The notes: generated by a model from the letters alone, not told the origin. Counted from the stretch's first letter, positions 27,245-36,674 are shown. The stretch is 64,000 bases of DNA from Bradyrhizobium monzae (GCF_021458635.1 NZ_JAIRDQ010000001.1:1550001-1614000); one strand, 5' to 3'. Translations and numbers: made by a program.

Positions 27245-28330
27245 CTACTGAACCTTCTCGGGTCGCGGCGTTTGCTTCGACTGCAGGAAGTAGATGATCT
27301 CGGCAACCGGGCGGAAGAATTCGGCTGGGATGACCTGATCGACCTGCACCGCTTCGTAGAGCGCACGTGCGAGAGCCTTGTTCTCGATTACCGGAATCCT
27401 GTTCTGCTCGGCGGCCTCGCGGATCTTCAACGCGATCACATCCATGCCCTTGGCCACCACGAGCGGCGCCGGGTTTTCGTCGCGGTTGTAGCGCAACGCG
27501 ATCGCGAAGTGCGTCGGGTTCGCGATCACCAGCGTCGCGCGCGGCACGGAGGCGATCATGCGTTGGCGCGAGCGGTCGCGCGCCAGCGAGCGCAGGCGCG
27601 CCTTGATCAGCGGGTCGCCCTCGGCCTGCTTGTGCTCGTCCTTGATCTCCTGCTTGGTCATGCGCAGCTCACGCCGCCAGCGGAAACGCGCCCAGGCGAG
27701 ATCGATCGCGACCAGCACGATCGTGGCAATGCAGATCGCCGACACGATCCGCATCGCGATGGTGAGGATCATCTCCGGCAACGCGACGGGATCGGTGTAC
27801 ATCGCCTCGAATGCCCTCGCTTCCGACGATCGCAGCACGAAGCAGACGACCGCGGTCACCGAGGCGAGCTTGAACATCGACTTGGCGAACTCCACCAGGC
27901 CCCGCGTTCCGAAAATGCGGCTCCAGCCGCTGGCCGGGGAGATTCGGGAGAAGTCGGGCAGGACGCGCTGCAGCACCAGTCGCGGCGCGTTTTGCAGCAG
28001 CGACGCAGCGAGCCCGAACGCCGCTATGATCACAACCAGCGGCACCAGGAATCGCAGTGCCTCGAGGCCGACCACGGTGAGAAGATTCAGTGCGTCCGCC
28101 GCGGTGCTGAGCGGGAAGCCATCGGGTTCGTCGATAAAGCTCCTCAAGGTCGGCGTGAGCCCCTGCACGCCCTGGCCGATCAGGAATGCCTGAATCACCA
28201 TCAGCGCCGCCATGGTCGCGAACATGGACGCCTCCCGAGAGACCGGAATATTGCCCTGTTCGAGCGCATCGCGGACTTTCTTCTCGGTCGGCTCTTCTGT
28301 TTTGCTCTCCTGATCGGATGACTCTGCCAT
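27245..28330 (-). CDS. flhB: Flagellar export switch protein FlhB
   Basis: 361 residues from the ATG at 28330. The opening MAESSDQESKTEEPTEKKVR is the classic FlhB start. Four membrane segments are followed by a cytoplasmic domain with the self-cleavage motif NPTH at residues 271-274. FlhB switches export from rod/hook to filament substrates. It follows fliG. Confidence 0.97.
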   Translation of the reverse strand: MAESSDQESKTEEPTEKKVRDALEQGNIPVSREASMFATMAALMVIQAFLIGQGVQGLTPTLRSFIDEPDGFPLSTAADALNLLTVVGLEALRFLVPLVVIIAAFGLAASLLQNAPRLVLQRVLPDFSRISPASGWSRIFGTRGLVEFAKSMFKLASVTAVVCFVLRSSEARAFEAMYTDPVALPEMILTIAMRIVSAICIATIVLVAIDLAWARFRWRRELRMTKQEIKDEHKQAEGDPLIKARLRSLARDRSRQRMIASVPRATLVIANPTHFAIALRYNRDENPAPLVVAKGMDVIALKIREAAEQNRIPVIENKALARALYEAVQVDQVIPAEFFRPVAEIIYFLQSKQTPRPEKVQ

Positions 28331-28343
28331 GCCTGCCCAGCGG

Positions 28344-29384
28344 TCAGCGGAAGACCAGCTCATCCTCCTGGTCGGGATTGAGCTCGATTTCACCCTTCTC
28401 GGCGAGGTCCAGGGCGAGGTCGGTGATGACGCGGCGCGCCTCCAGCACGTCGCGCTGGTTCGACGGCTCGCCAATCGCAAGTTCGTGCTCGACGACGCGA
28501 CGGACGCGCGAGGCGACCGCGGACAGGATCAGCTCGCGGAAATGCTTGTCGGTGCCCTTCAGTGCGACGACGATACGATCGGTCGGCACCTGGTCGAAGA
28601 TCATGGTGCGCGCCTTCGGCGCCAGGTTGATGACGTCGTCGAAGGTGAACAGCAGCTCCTTCAGCACTTCGGCCGACTTCGGCCGCTTCTCCGACAGGCT
28701 CTTGAGCATGTCCTCGATATGGCCTCGCTCCATCTTGTTGATGATGTCGGCGACGCGGGCGTAGGTGTCGGCGCCGAGGTTGCGGGCGAAATTGAGCGTC
28801 AGGTCTTCGTGCAGCGTCTTCTCGAGGACCTTCATAGCGTCGTCGACGATCGGCTTGAGACTGAGCACGCGCCGCATCAGCTCGTTGCGCAGACTTGACG
28901 GCAACTGGCTCATCACCTTGGCGGCGCAGGACGGCTTGACCTTGGAAAGGATCAGGGCCGCGGTCTGCGGATGCTCCTTGGAGAGGTAGGTCGCCAGCGA
29001 GTTTTCCGACACCGACGAGACGCGGTCCCACACCGACCGGCTCGAATTGCCGAGCAGGTCCGACATGATCGCCGAGACCTGGTCAGCGGGAAGCACGTCG
29101 CCGAGCACGGCTTCGAGGCCGCCGAGGGTACCGAGAATGTTCGCGCCCATCGAGAACTGCTGGGCGAACTCCTCGACGATGGACTCGAGTTCCTGCGCCG
29201 TGATCGGCCGCAGCTCAGCCGCAGCCTTGGTGACGATGCGGATGTCCTGCGGCTCAAACTGCGCGAGCACGCTCGCGGCCGCCTGCCGGCCCATGGCCAG
29301 CAGAAGCGCCGCGACCTTTTCCGTTCCGCCCAGCGTGGCAACGCCTCGTTGCTTGATGGGAGCGATGCCGACCTGTGCCGCCAT
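28344..29384 (-). CDS. fliG: Motor switch protein FliG
   Basis: 346 residues. Armadillo-like N-terminal and middle domains (VAALLLAMGRQAAASVLAQF; EHPQTAALILSKVKPSCAAK) and the torque domain with charged helix (LVFTFDDVINLAP-like; DKHFRELILSAVASRVRRVV). It is a rotor component facing MotA. It lies 2 bp after fliN and 13 bp before flhB. Confidence 0.96.
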   Translation of the reverse strand: MAAQVGIAPIKQRGVATLGGTEKVAALLLAMGRQAAASVLAQFEPQDIRIVTKAAAELRPITAQELESIVEEFAQQFSMGANILGTLGGLEAVLGDVLPADQVSAIMSDLLGNSSRSVWDRVSSVSENSLATYLSKEHPQTAALILSKVKPSCAAKVMSQLPSSLRNELMRRVLSLKPIVDDAMKVLEKTLHEDLTLNFARNLGADTYARVADIINKMERGHIEDMLKSLSEKRPKSAEVLKELLFTFDDVINLAPKARTMIFDQVPTDRIVVALKGTDKHFRELILSAVASRVRRVVEHELAIGEPSNQRDVLEARRVITDLALDLAEKGEIELNPDQEDELVFR

Positions 29385-29386
29385 GT

Positions 29387-29761
29387 TCAGGAATCACTCT
29401 GCCCCAGCGGGCCGACGATCTCGGTCAGCGACACGCCGAAGCGCGAATTGTCCTCTTCCACGACGACCACTTCGCCACGGGCGACGACGCGACCGTTGAC
29501 CACGACGTCGACGGGCTCGCCGACGCGATGATCCAGCGGAACCACGGCACCGCGGCCGAGCTTCATCAGGTTCGCCACCGGGATGGTGGCCGATCCCAGC
29601 ACCACCTGCATGGTGACGGGAATGCGCAGGATGGCATCGACATTGGCGAATTTGCCGGTCTCCTCTGCGGTGCGCGCGGCGATCTCCGCCAACCGCTCCA
29701 GCGGAGACGTCTCGGCATCATCTGATGCGGTTGCTGACTCGTAGTCGAAGGATTGCGCCAT
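29387..29761 (-). CDS. fliN: Motor switch protein FliN
   Basis: 124 residues. The SpoA-type C-terminal domain is clear: VTMQVVLGSATIPVANLMKL, RGAVVPLDHRVGEPVDVVVN, GRVVARGEVVVVEEDNSRFG. It forms the C ring with FliM and FliG. Confidence 0.96.
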   Translation of the reverse strand: MAQSFDYESATASDDAETSPLERLAEIAARTAEETGKFANVDAILRIPVTMQVVLGSATIPVANLMKLGRGAVVPLDHRVGEPVDVVVNGRVVARGEVVVVEEDNSRFGVSLTEIVGPLGQSDS

Positions 29762-29836
29762 TTGGTATCGCCTCTTGGTATTTCCGCTCCCGGAGCGCCG
29801 CGGCGTTCCGATCCATCCGTTCAGCCAGTCCCGGCC

Positions 29837-30151
29837 CTAATGCTTGTTGACCTCGGTGCCGTTCGCGGTCGCAGCGGGCTGCAACCCGGTCCGCGCATCG
29901 AGCGCCGCAATAACCTCGTGAGCCTGGTCGATCCTGGTGCTCAGCACGTTGGCGAGCCGGCCAAGATTGGCCGTTGAATCATGCGCCGCGGTGATCACGG
30001 TATCGAAGGTGCCCGCGGTCTCGTGGACGATGGTCGAGAACTCACCCTGATAGTTGCGCAGCCGCGCCAGCTCGCGGTGCATTCGGGTCACGCGCATGCT
30101 GGTGAAGGCCAGCGCGATCAGCAACACGGCATCAACGAGATAGGATATCAT
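29837..30151 (-). CDS. Small membrane-anchored protein of unknown function
   Basis: 104 residues from the ATG at 30151, which lies inside the end of fliM (20-bp overlap), so it is translationally linked. One N-terminal membrane segment ([20 protein letters not shown]) is followed by a cytoplasmic or periplasmic helical region (LARLRNYQGEFSTIVHETAG). Small membrane proteins of similar form are often encoded beside fliM in alphaproteobacteria. Their function is not clear to me; a role at the motor or C ring is a guess from location. Confidence 0.75.
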   Translation of the reverse strand: MISYLVDAVLLIALAFTSMRVTRMHRELARLRNYQGEFSTIVHETAGTFDTVITAAHDSTANLGRLANVLSTRIDQAHEVIAALDARTGLQPAATANGTEVNKH

Positions 30152-31073
30152 CGACGAACTCCCGCTTCTGATCGACGGGATCAGCCACCTGCATGGCGTA
30201 GTAGCCATCAAGCTGGCCGATCTGGCACCAGAACAGCACCTGGTTGTTGCTCTCGAGCCGCGCCAGCGAGCGCGGCGTGGCTTCGAGCTCGAGCACCTGT
30301 CCGACCTTGAACTTCACGACGTCCTCGAGGGATATCATCTTCTCGTCGAGCACCGCGCTCAGCGTCACCTCGGTGCGGTGAACCTCGCTCTCCATCTGCT
30401 CGCGCCAGCGCGGGTCGGCCGCACGACCGTCGCTGACGACGACGTGGGCGAGCTTCTGCCGCAGCGGATTGAGCGCGGAATGCGGGATGATCAGGAACAT
30501 CTGACCGCCGCGGTAGAGCGCCTGCAACATGATGTTCGCGCAGATCGACATGTTGCCGCTCCGCCCGATCGCCAGCGACGCCATGGCGGTCTCGACCCGC
30601 TCGACGCGGAAGGTGACGTTGGAGGTGCCGGCGAACGCGGTTTGCAGCGCCTTGGCGAACCGCTCGAACAGTGCCTGGACGAGACGCATCTCGATGTTCG
30701 AGAACGAGCGCTCGACGTCGAGAGGTGGTTCGGCGCCGTCGGAGCCGAACATCGCCTCGACCATGGTGAACACGAAATCGCGGTCGAGCACGATAATGAC
30801 GCGGGAGTCCCACTGCTCGGCATAGAGTACGGCGGCGACCGCGTTGCCCTCGTAGTCCTTGATGATATCGCCGACGCGGTCGTTGACGATTCCGTTGACC
30901 GAGAAGTAGCAGGGCGTTCCGGCTATCGGCTGCAGGCTGTCCGTGCACGATGCCGCCATGCGATCGAAGATCACATTGAGCATCGGCATGCGTTCGATCG
31001 AGATGCCGGCCGCGTCCAGCAGGTAGTTCGGCAGCTGCTTCCGTTGATCGATCTCGACGTCTTCCATCGTCAT
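30132..31073 (-). CDS. fliM: Motor switch protein FliM
   Basis: 313 residues. CheC-like middle domain ([20 protein letters not shown]) and C-terminal SpoA domain ([20 protein letters not shown]). The short N-terminus does not show the LSQxEIDALL CheY-P docking motif that enteric and many polar-flagellum FliM proteins carry; it begins [20 protein letters not shown]. That may mean weaker or different chemotaxis control of this motor. The start overlaps the motA stop (ATGA). Confidence 0.92.
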   Translation of the reverse strand: MTMEDVEIDQRKQLPNYLLDAAGISIERMPMLNVIFDRMAASCTDSLQPIAGTPCYFSVNGIVNDRVGDIIKDYEGNAVAAVLYAEQWDSRVIIVLDRDFVFTMVEAMFGSDGAEPPLDVERSFSNIEMRLVQALFERFAKALQTAFAGTSNVTFRVERVETAMASLAIGRSGNMSICANIMLQALYRGGQMFLIIPHSALNPLRQKLAHVVVSDGRAADPRWREQMESEVHRTEVTLSAVLDEKMISLEDVVKFKVGQVLELEATPRSLARLESNNQVLFWCQIGQLDGYYAMQVADPVDQKREFVDDILSR

Positions 31074-31978
31074 GCGCGTGCAGCCTTGGGTGCGGCCTTG
31101 GGTTCAGCCTCGGTCACGACGGCCTTGGGACCTGCAATGGTCTCGTTCTCGACGACGTCGATCGACGGCCGCTCACCGCTCGCGATCATCTTGCGGCCGT
31201 GCTCGACCGCGATCTGCGGCATGGCGCCGTTCATGAACGCCAGCAGCGTCTGCTTGACGATGATGTAGGGCCGGCACTTCTTCTCGCGCGTCATTTTGAT
31301 CTTCAGCGCGAAGGGCGAAATGATGCCGTAGGACAGGAAGATGCCGGCGAAGGTACCGACCAGCGCCGCGCCGATGAAGCCGCCGAGCAGCTTCGGCGAC
31401 TGATCGAGCGCGCCCATGGCCTTGATGACGCCGAGCACGGCGGCGACGATACCGAGTGCCGGCAGCGCCTCCGACACCGTCACCAGCGCATGGTAGGGCG
31501 TCAGCTTGCTCTTCACGATGGTGTGGATCTCCTCATCCATGAGCGCCTCGATCTCGTGCGTGCGCGCATTGCCCATGATGATGAGGCGGACATAGTCACA
31601 GATGAACTGAAGCAGCGCCGGATCGGCCAGCACGCTCGGAAACGCCTTGAAAATCTCCGAGGACGAGGGATCGTCGATATGCGCCTCGACCTCGTTGCGG
31701 CCCTTGCCGCGGAGCTCGCGCATCAGCGCATGAAGCGCTCCGAGCAGATCGAGATAGTAGCGCTCACCCGGCACCGCGCCGGTGATGGCCTGCATGCAGG
31801 CCACCCCGGTATCCACGACCGTCTTCCACGGATTGGCCACGATGAAGGTGCCGACCGCAGTGCCCATGATGATCACGAACTCCCACGGCTGCATGAGCAC
31901 GGCCAGATGCCCGCCCATGGCGGCAAATCCGCCGAGCAGCGCCGCCACCGTGATGAAAATCCCCACGAAACTGAGCAA
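31070..31978 (-). CDS. motA: Stator protein MotA
   Basis: 302 residues from a TTG at 31978, with GGAG seven bases upstream. Translation from there starts directly in the first membrane helix ([20 protein letters not shown]), as expected for MotA; upstream ATG codons in the frame would add a non-homologous leader crossing the divergent promoter. The MotA signatures [40 protein letters not shown] and [20 protein letters not shown] are present. The last ~40 residues are an unusual Ala/Lys/Pro-rich tail. First gene of the motA-fliM-fliN-fliG-flhB operon. Confidence 0.9.
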   Translation of the reverse strand: MLSFVGIFITVAALLGGFAAMGGHLAVLMQPWEFVIIMGTAVGTFIVANPWKTVVDTGVACMQAITGAVPGERYYLDLLGALHALMRELRGKGRNEVEAHIDDPSSSEIFKAFPSVLADPALLQFICDYVRLIIMGNARTHEIEALMDEEIHTIVKSKLTPYHALVTVSEALPALGIVAAVLGVIKAMGALDQSPKLLGGFIGAALVGTFAGIFLSYGIISPFALKIKMTREKKCRPYIIVKQTLLAFMNGAMPQIAVEHGRKMIASGERPSIDVVENETIAGPKAVVTEAEPKAAPKAARA

Positions 31979-32024
31979 CCCGCCACTCCATCGCCGATCC
32001 CATCGAGAATATCTAGTCGGCCAC

Positions 32025-32067
32025 GCTTGCGCGAAGCTGGCTTCGGCATGGCCAGCCCCGCGCAAGC
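32025..32067. promoter_or_regulatory. Long two-step palindrome between motA and the DUF1217 gene
   Basis: Arms GCTTGCGCG-AA-GCTGGC and GCCAGC-CC-CGCGCAAGC are exact complements apart from the AA/CC bulge, around a 9-nt centre. It sits 46 bp from the motA start and 53 bp from the divergent DUF1217 start, in the middle of a 142-bp divergent promoter. It could bind a dimeric flagellar regulator or fold as RNA. The structure is seen directly; the role is inferred. Confidence 0.55.
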
Positions 32068-32120
32068 AATTCGCGGCAGCTTGAGACGATGTCGCAAGAG
32101 CGGCCAAAGGGGCGCGTGCC

Positions 32121-32912
32121 ATGCTATCCACGATCGCGGATTACACCAGGCTGACCAAGGACATGGGCAAGTCGCTCACGCAGGTGGCGGATGAACCGGA
32201 CGTGAGCCGCGATACCGACTACTTTCTGAGCCATATCGGCAATGTGAAGACGATCGACGACTTCCTGGGCGACTATCGGCTCTACGCCTACGCGATGAAG
32301 GCCTATGGCCTCAGCGACATGACCTATGCCAAGGCCTTCATGCGCAAGGTGCTGACCGAGGGCGTCTCGGACAAGGACGCCTTCGCCAACAAGCTCAGCG
32401 ACAGCCGCTACAAGGAATTCGCCACGGCGTTCAATTTCGCTGCCAATGGTGCCAACGCGACCTCGACCACCGCGGCCACGACCGGCACGGCGACCCAATA
32501 CGTCACGCAGACGATGGAGCAGAACGCGGGCGACCAGAACGAGGGCCTGCGGCTTGCTCTCTACTTCACGCGCAAAGCCGCCTCGATTACGAGCCCCTAC
32601 CAGATCCTCGCCGACAAGGCCCTGACCCAGGTGGTGCAGACCGCGATGGGCTGGTCGTCGACGATCTCTTCGTCCGACATCGACATGCAGGCCAAGATGA
32701 TCACGGACAAGATCGATCTCACCGATTTCCAGGACCCGACCAAGGTCACCAAATTCGTGCAGCGTTTCGCGGCGATGTGGGATGCGACCCAGGCCCAGAG
32801 CGACACCTCGACCAACCCCGCGCTGGTCCTGATCACCGGCGCATCGACGTCGTCGGCCAGCCTGGATACCAACATGCTCACGACACTTCAGAACATCAAG
32901 TTCAACAGGTAA
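32121..32912 (+). CDS. DUF1217 family protein, flagellar locus
   Basis: 263 residues from an ATG preceded by AAAGGGG. The [40 protein letters not shown] and [20 protein letters not shown] segments match the DUF1217 family, found almost only in alphaproteobacterial flagellar loci, typically beside flgF. No signal peptide or membrane segment. The pattern of axial-protein-like helices suggests an exported or rod-associated protein, but the function is unknown to me. First gene of the plus-strand operon with flgF and fliI. Confidence 0.82.
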   Translation: MLSTIADYTRLTKDMGKSLTQVADEPDVSRDTDYFLSHIGNVKTIDDFLGDYRLYAYAMKAYGLSDMTYAKAFMRKVLTEGVSDKDAFANKLSDSRYKEFATAFNFAANGANATSTTAATTGTATQYVTQTMEQNAGDQNEGLRLALYFTRKAASITSPYQILADKALTQVVQTAMGWSSTISSSDIDMQAKMITDKIDLTDFQDPTKVTKFVQRFAAMWDATQAQSDTSTNPALVLITGASTSSASLDTNMLTTLQNIKFNR

Positions 32913-32915
32913 GCC

Positions 32916-33644
32916 ATGCAATCGGCTCTTTATGTGGGATTGTCGGCGCAGGTCGCGCTCGAAAAGCGCCTCCAGACGATCGCCAACAACGTCGCCAACG
33001 TCAACACGTCCGGCTTTCGCACCGACGTGGTGAAATTCGAGACGGTGTTGTCCAAGGCCGCCGCGAACCCGGTCGCGTTCTCCTCGCCCGGCGAAAACAT
33101 CATCTCGCGCGAGCAAGGGAGCATCACCGAGACCGGCAACCCGCTCGACGTCGCCGTGGTCGGACAAGGCTGGATCGCCTTCGCCGGCCCCAACGGCACG
33201 GTCTACACCCGCGACGGCCGGCTCCAGCTCGCCGCCAACGGCGACCTTCAGACGGTGTCGGGCTTCCCCATCATCGATTCCGGCGGTGCGCAGATCTCGC
33301 TCGACCCGAACGGCGGCCCCGTCTCGATCTCGCGCAGCGGCACGATCACCCAGGACAACAACGAGATCGGCAGCATCGGCCTGTTCAACATTCCCGCCGA
33401 TGCCAATCTCGATCGCTACGGCAATTCCGGCGTCACGCCCGACCGTCCTGCGACCGCCATCGGCGATTTCAGCCGGGACGGCTTCAAGCAGGGCTATGTC
33501 GAGGGCTCCAGCGCCAACCCGATGATGGAATTGACCAAGCTGATGTCGGCCTCACGCGCCTTCGACAGCACGAACTCGCTGATCGAGGGCACCGAGAGCA
33601 CGCTCAGCAACGCAATCCGGACGCTGGGCGATCCGAGTAAGTAG
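32916..33644 (+). CDS. flgF: Proximal rod protein FlgF
   Basis: 242 residues. N-terminus VGLSAQVALEKRLQTIANNV with NVNTSGFRTDVVKFETVLSK and C-terminus NPMMELTKLMSASRAFDSTN. Length and place (next to fliI) identify FlgF instead of FlgG. It begins 3 bp after the DUF1217 stop. Confidence 0.93.
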   Translation: MQSALYVGLSAQVALEKRLQTIANNVANVNTSGFRTDVVKFETVLSKAAANPVAFSSPGENIISREQGSITETGNPLDVAVVGQGWIAFAGPNGTVYTRDGRLQLAANGDLQTVSGFPIIDSGGAQISLDPNGGPVSISRSGTITQDNNEIGSIGLFNIPADANLDRYGNSGVTPDRPATAIGDFSRDGFKQGYVEGSSANPMMELTKLMSASRAFDSTNSLIEGTESTLSNAIRTLGDPSK

Positions 33645-33680
33645 GCTGCGCGTCGCGCGTAATTGGGGTGGACGGTTTCC

Positions 33681-35006
33681 TTGAACGCTCTTCGTCAACT
33701 TGAGTGGGCGCTGCTCGAGCTCCAGCAGAGTACGCCGCTGGCAAGCATCAGCGGTGCGATCTCCGAGATCGCGCCGACGCATTTCCGCGTCTCCGGCCTG
33801 TCACGCGCCGTCAAGCTCGGCGAGCTGATCGGCGTCAATTCCGGGGGCAAGCCCCAGATCGGCGAGGTGGTGCGGATCGACAGCGACGGCATCGTCGCAA
33901 AGCCGTTCGACCGGCAATTCGCCGGCGGGCTCGGCTCGGTCGCCTACCGCATGCCGGCATTGTCGTTCGCGCCGGATCCGAGCTGGAAGGGCCGTGTCAT
34001 CAACGCGCTCGGCGCCCCGCTGGACGGAATGGGCCCGCTCACCCCGGGATCGCGTGCGGTCTCGGCGGAGACCGAAGCGCCGCCGGCGATGAAGCGGGCG
34101 CGCGTCCACAAGCCGCTACGCACCGGCGTCCGTGTCATCGACCTGTTTGCGCCGATCTGTGCCGGCCAGCGCGTCGGCATCTTTGCCGGCTCCGGCGTCG
34201 GCAAATCGACGCTGCTCGCGATGCTCGCCCGCAGCCAGGGTTTTGACACCGTCGTGCTGGCGCTGGTCGGCGAGCGCGGCCGCGAGGTGCGCGAATTCAT
34301 CGAGGACGTGCTCGGCAACGACCGCAACCGCTCCGTCACCATCGTATCGACCGGTGATGAAAGCCCGATGATGCGGCGGCTGGCGCCGAAGACCGCAATG
34401 GCCGTGGCCGAATATTTCCGCGACCGCGGCGAATCGGTGCTGCTCGTGGTCGATTCGATCACCCGCTTCGCCCACGCCGCCCGCGAGGTCGCGCTGGCGG
34501 CCGGCGAGCCCGCGGTAGCCCGCGGCTACGCTCCGACGGTATTCACCGACCTGCCCCGCCTGCTGGAGCGAGCCGGGCCCGGCGAGGAGGGCTCCGGGAC
34601 CATTACCGGCATATTCTCCGTGCTGGTCGACGGCGACGACCACAACGAGCCGATCGCCGACACCATCCGCAGCACACTGGATGGGCATATCGTGCTCTCC
34701 AGGCACATTGCCGACCAGGCGCGCTATCCTGCCGTCGACGTGCTGGCCTCGGTCTCCCGCCTCGCCCACAACGTCTGGGATCCCGAGGAGCGCGAATTGG
34801 TGAGCAAATTGCGCACCCTGATCGCCAAATACGAGGACACCCGAGACCTTCGCCTGATGGGCGGATATCAATCGGGACGTGATTCGGGGCTCGACCAGGC
34901 GGTCGACATGGTCCCGCGAATCTACAACGCCATGCGACAGGACGTCTCTGCTGCGCCGAGCGCCGATCCGTTCCGCGAGCTCAGGGACATGCTCAAGAGC
35001 GACTAG
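33681..35006 (+). CDS. fliI: Flagellar export ATPase FliI
   Basis: 441 residues from the TTG at 33681, chosen because GGGGTGG lies about ten bases upstream and the frame opens with NALRQLEWALLELQQS; an earlier TTG (33663) has no ribosome site. Walker A AGSGVGKST at about 169-177, the FliI/F1-beta signatures RTGVRVIDLFAPICAGQRVG and VLLVVDSITRFAHAAREVAL. It energises export with FliH and FliJ at the gate. Last gene of the plus-strand flagellar operon. Confidence 0.96.
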   Translation: MNALRQLEWALLELQQSTPLASISGAISEIAPTHFRVSGLSRAVKLGELIGVNSGGKPQIGEVVRIDSDGIVAKPFDRQFAGGLGSVAYRMPALSFAPDPSWKGRVINALGAPLDGMGPLTPGSRAVSAETEAPPAMKRARVHKPLRTGVRVIDLFAPICAGQRVGIFAGSGVGKSTLLAMLARSQGFDTVVLALVGERGREVREFIEDVLGNDRNRSVTIVSTGDESPMMRRLAPKTAMAVAEYFRDRGESVLLVVDSITRFAHAAREVALAAGEPAVARGYAPTVFTDLPRLLERAGPGEEGSGTITGIFSVLVDGDDHNEPIADTIRSTLDGHIVLSRHIADQARYPAVDVLASVSRLAHNVWDPEERELVSKLRTLIAKYEDTRDLRLMGGYQSGRDSGLDQAVDMVPRIYNAMRQDVSAAPSADPFRELRDMLKSD

Positions 35007-35379
35007 CGGCGCAAGCTACTGCCTGGGCGCGACCAGCACCGGGCATATTGCCCTCGATACGCGCATGTCGTGGCACAAACTGCATAGGCGTTTGTCCGAC
35101 AATGCTGGCCGCACGAGTCTCAACCATTTGGATGAGACGATCAGCATGGTCGTGGAAAACGACGTGCGGATGATACGCCAGGCACGACGTCATAACAACC
35201 GCCACGTGTAATCCCCGCGAGTTCCCCCGATGCCGTTCTGGCGATTCCAGAAGCAGATCACGGAAGTTGTGGATGATTTGCGTGGTGCACAGCGCCTGTC
35301 GTGCACAAGCTTCGATCAACTTGCATCGACGACGGACAGCAATATCCGTGCAATCAAACCGTCGTAGAACGGCATGCAT
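34993..35379 (-). CDS. Hypothetical 128-residue ORF converging on fliI
   Basis: An uninterrupted minus-strand frame from an ATG at 35379 whose end overlaps the last codons of fliI by 14 bp. The product is basic and rich in His, Cys and Arg (FDCTDIAVRRRCKLIEACAR), with no membrane segment or motif that I recognise. Base composition is less GC-rich than the flagellar genes. It may be real, or a chance frame in an intergenic region; no ribosome site is evident. Confidence 0.35.
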   Translation of the reverse strand: MHAVLRRFDCTDIAVRRRCKLIEACARQALCTTQIIHNFRDLLLESPERHRGNSRGLHVAVVMTSCLAYHPHVVFHDHADRLIQMVETRAASIVGQTPMQFVPRHARIEGNMPGAGRAQAVACAASRS

Positions 35380-35486
35380 CTAGCCCGTTAGACTACGTAT
35401 TGCGTTCACTATCATGTGTCCTGAACAGCTAGATTGTCTTGAACGTTACATCCGTCTGCAACGACATCCGTGCGCAACGAGTGTCT

Positions 35487-35648
35487 CTACTTGATTTTGT
35501 TGAGAAGCTCATTCATCGTTTCGGGGAACATAAGAAACGTCTGCGTGTGACTTGAACTCAGGGGCTTCGGTTGTACAACTCCGATCCATCGTCCGGCGGT
35601 GACGGCAGCTCGGGCTTGCGTTTGACGACCCGGCAGTTGGCAGGCCAT
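35487..35648 (-). CDS. Candidate small ORF, 53 residues
   Basis: ATG at 35648 to TAG at 35487 on the minus strand; the product begins MACQLPGRQTQARAAV and ends FLMFPETMNELLNKIK. The C-terminal half looks protein-like, but no ribosome site is obvious and I do not recognise it. The rest of 35380-35855 shows no other credible gene. Confidence 0.2.
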   Translation of the reverse strand: MACQLPGRQTQARAAVTAGRWIGVVQPKPLSSSHTQTFLMFPETMNELLNKIK

Positions 35649-35855
35649 CGGCAGCAGCGTTTCTCGCGCAGTATCCTGCGACGCCCATCAGTCCAAATCA
35701 TGTGCCGTGCAGTCCAAGGCTTCGCGCTGAAGCCGGTCACGACGCACGCATCGGACGTTGGCGGGCAACAGGATTCTCGCGAGACATTCGTGCGCCGTGA
35801 TGCAAAGCGGCTTCGGGGCGCCGCACACGCGATTCCCGGGGCGAGGTAGGAATTT

Positions 35856-36491
35856 ATGCCGTTGGCACGCGAAGCCGTCGAGCTGCTGGTTCAGGCGGCC
35901 AGAGCCTGGTATTTTGAAGGCAATCAACACGGGTTGCGCGATCGGGAATGGATGGCGTTGCGCTTTCTCGGCCGCGCCAATCGATTCTCGCGCACACCAT
36001 CCGCGCTCGCCGGCTTCATCGGCGCGACCCGGGCGACCGCGTCGCAGATCGTGAAGACGCTGGAGAGCAAATCCTTCCTGGTGCGCAAACCGTCGCAGGA
36101 AGACAAGCGTTCTGTCGTGCTGCACGTCACGACGCAGGGTGAGAAATGGCTGAGCCAGCACGATCCGATCAATCACGTCGTCAACGCGGTCAGAGGCCTC
36201 GAGACCGACGACCGCATCCAGCTGCGCGACTCGCTCCGCGAGGTTCTCAATCATCTCGACGCAGCCCATCAGCGGCTCGATGCCAGCGTCTGCCGCGATT
36301 GCATGTTCCTGGCCGAGCGCAGCCCCAGCACGGGCAAAGGACGCGCCACCGCCGAATTCATGTGCCGTTTGTATCGTGCGCCCGTCTCGCTCGAGGAGAC
36401 GGAGCTGCTCTGCACCAGCTTCGAGCGCACCCGTGACCGCCCCAAGATCGAGGAGCATCTCGATCGCGCGCGTGTGGCAAGCCAGAGTTGA
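35856..36491 (+). CDS. MarR-family regulator with C-terminal four-cysteine region
   Basis: 211 residues, ATG preceded by GAGGTAGG. Winged-helix core at about residues 25-105 (FIGATRATASQIVKTLESKS is the recognition region; LVRKPSQEDKRSVVLHVTTQ the wing). Beyond the core there is an extension with Cys146, Cys149, Cys170 and Cys186 (CRDC, then two single Cys), a spacing suited to an iron-sulphur cluster or zinc. That extension is not typical of the short MarR proteins. The binding target is unknown; no adjacent gene on the same strand suggests a regulon. Confidence 0.82.
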   Translation: MPLAREAVELLVQAARAWYFEGNQHGLRDREWMALRFLGRANRFSRTPSALAGFIGATRATASQIVKTLESKSFLVRKPSQEDKRSVVLHVTTQGEKWLSQHDPINHVVNAVRGLETDDRIQLRDSLREVLNHLDAAHQRLDASVCRDCMFLAERSPSTGKGRATAEFMCRLYRAPVSLEETELLCTSFERTRDRPKIEEHLDRARVASQS

Positions 36492-36594
36492 GGGTGTTGC
36501 GTGCCGCGTGAGCGGTGTTGTGCGCAGCCGCTTCCCCATTGGGAGCGTCATCGCACAGTGCCGTAGGGTGTGTGGCAAGCAGCCTCCCCGATCT

Positions 36595-36674
36595 CGTCAT
36601 TGCGAGCGCAGCGAAGCAATCCAGAATCCCTCCGCGGAAAGACTCTGGATTGCTTCGCTGCGCTCGCAATGACG
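36595..36674. repeat. Perfect 31-bp inverted repeat (intergenic palindrome)
   Basis: Two exactly complementary 31-base arms (36595-36625 and 36644-36674, beginning CGTCATTGCGAGCGCAGCG) flank an 18-base loop. It resembles the multicopy intergenic palindromes seen in Bradyrhizobium and relatives. It lies after the MarR gene and could also stop transcription. Copy number cannot be judged from one window. Confidence 0.85.
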
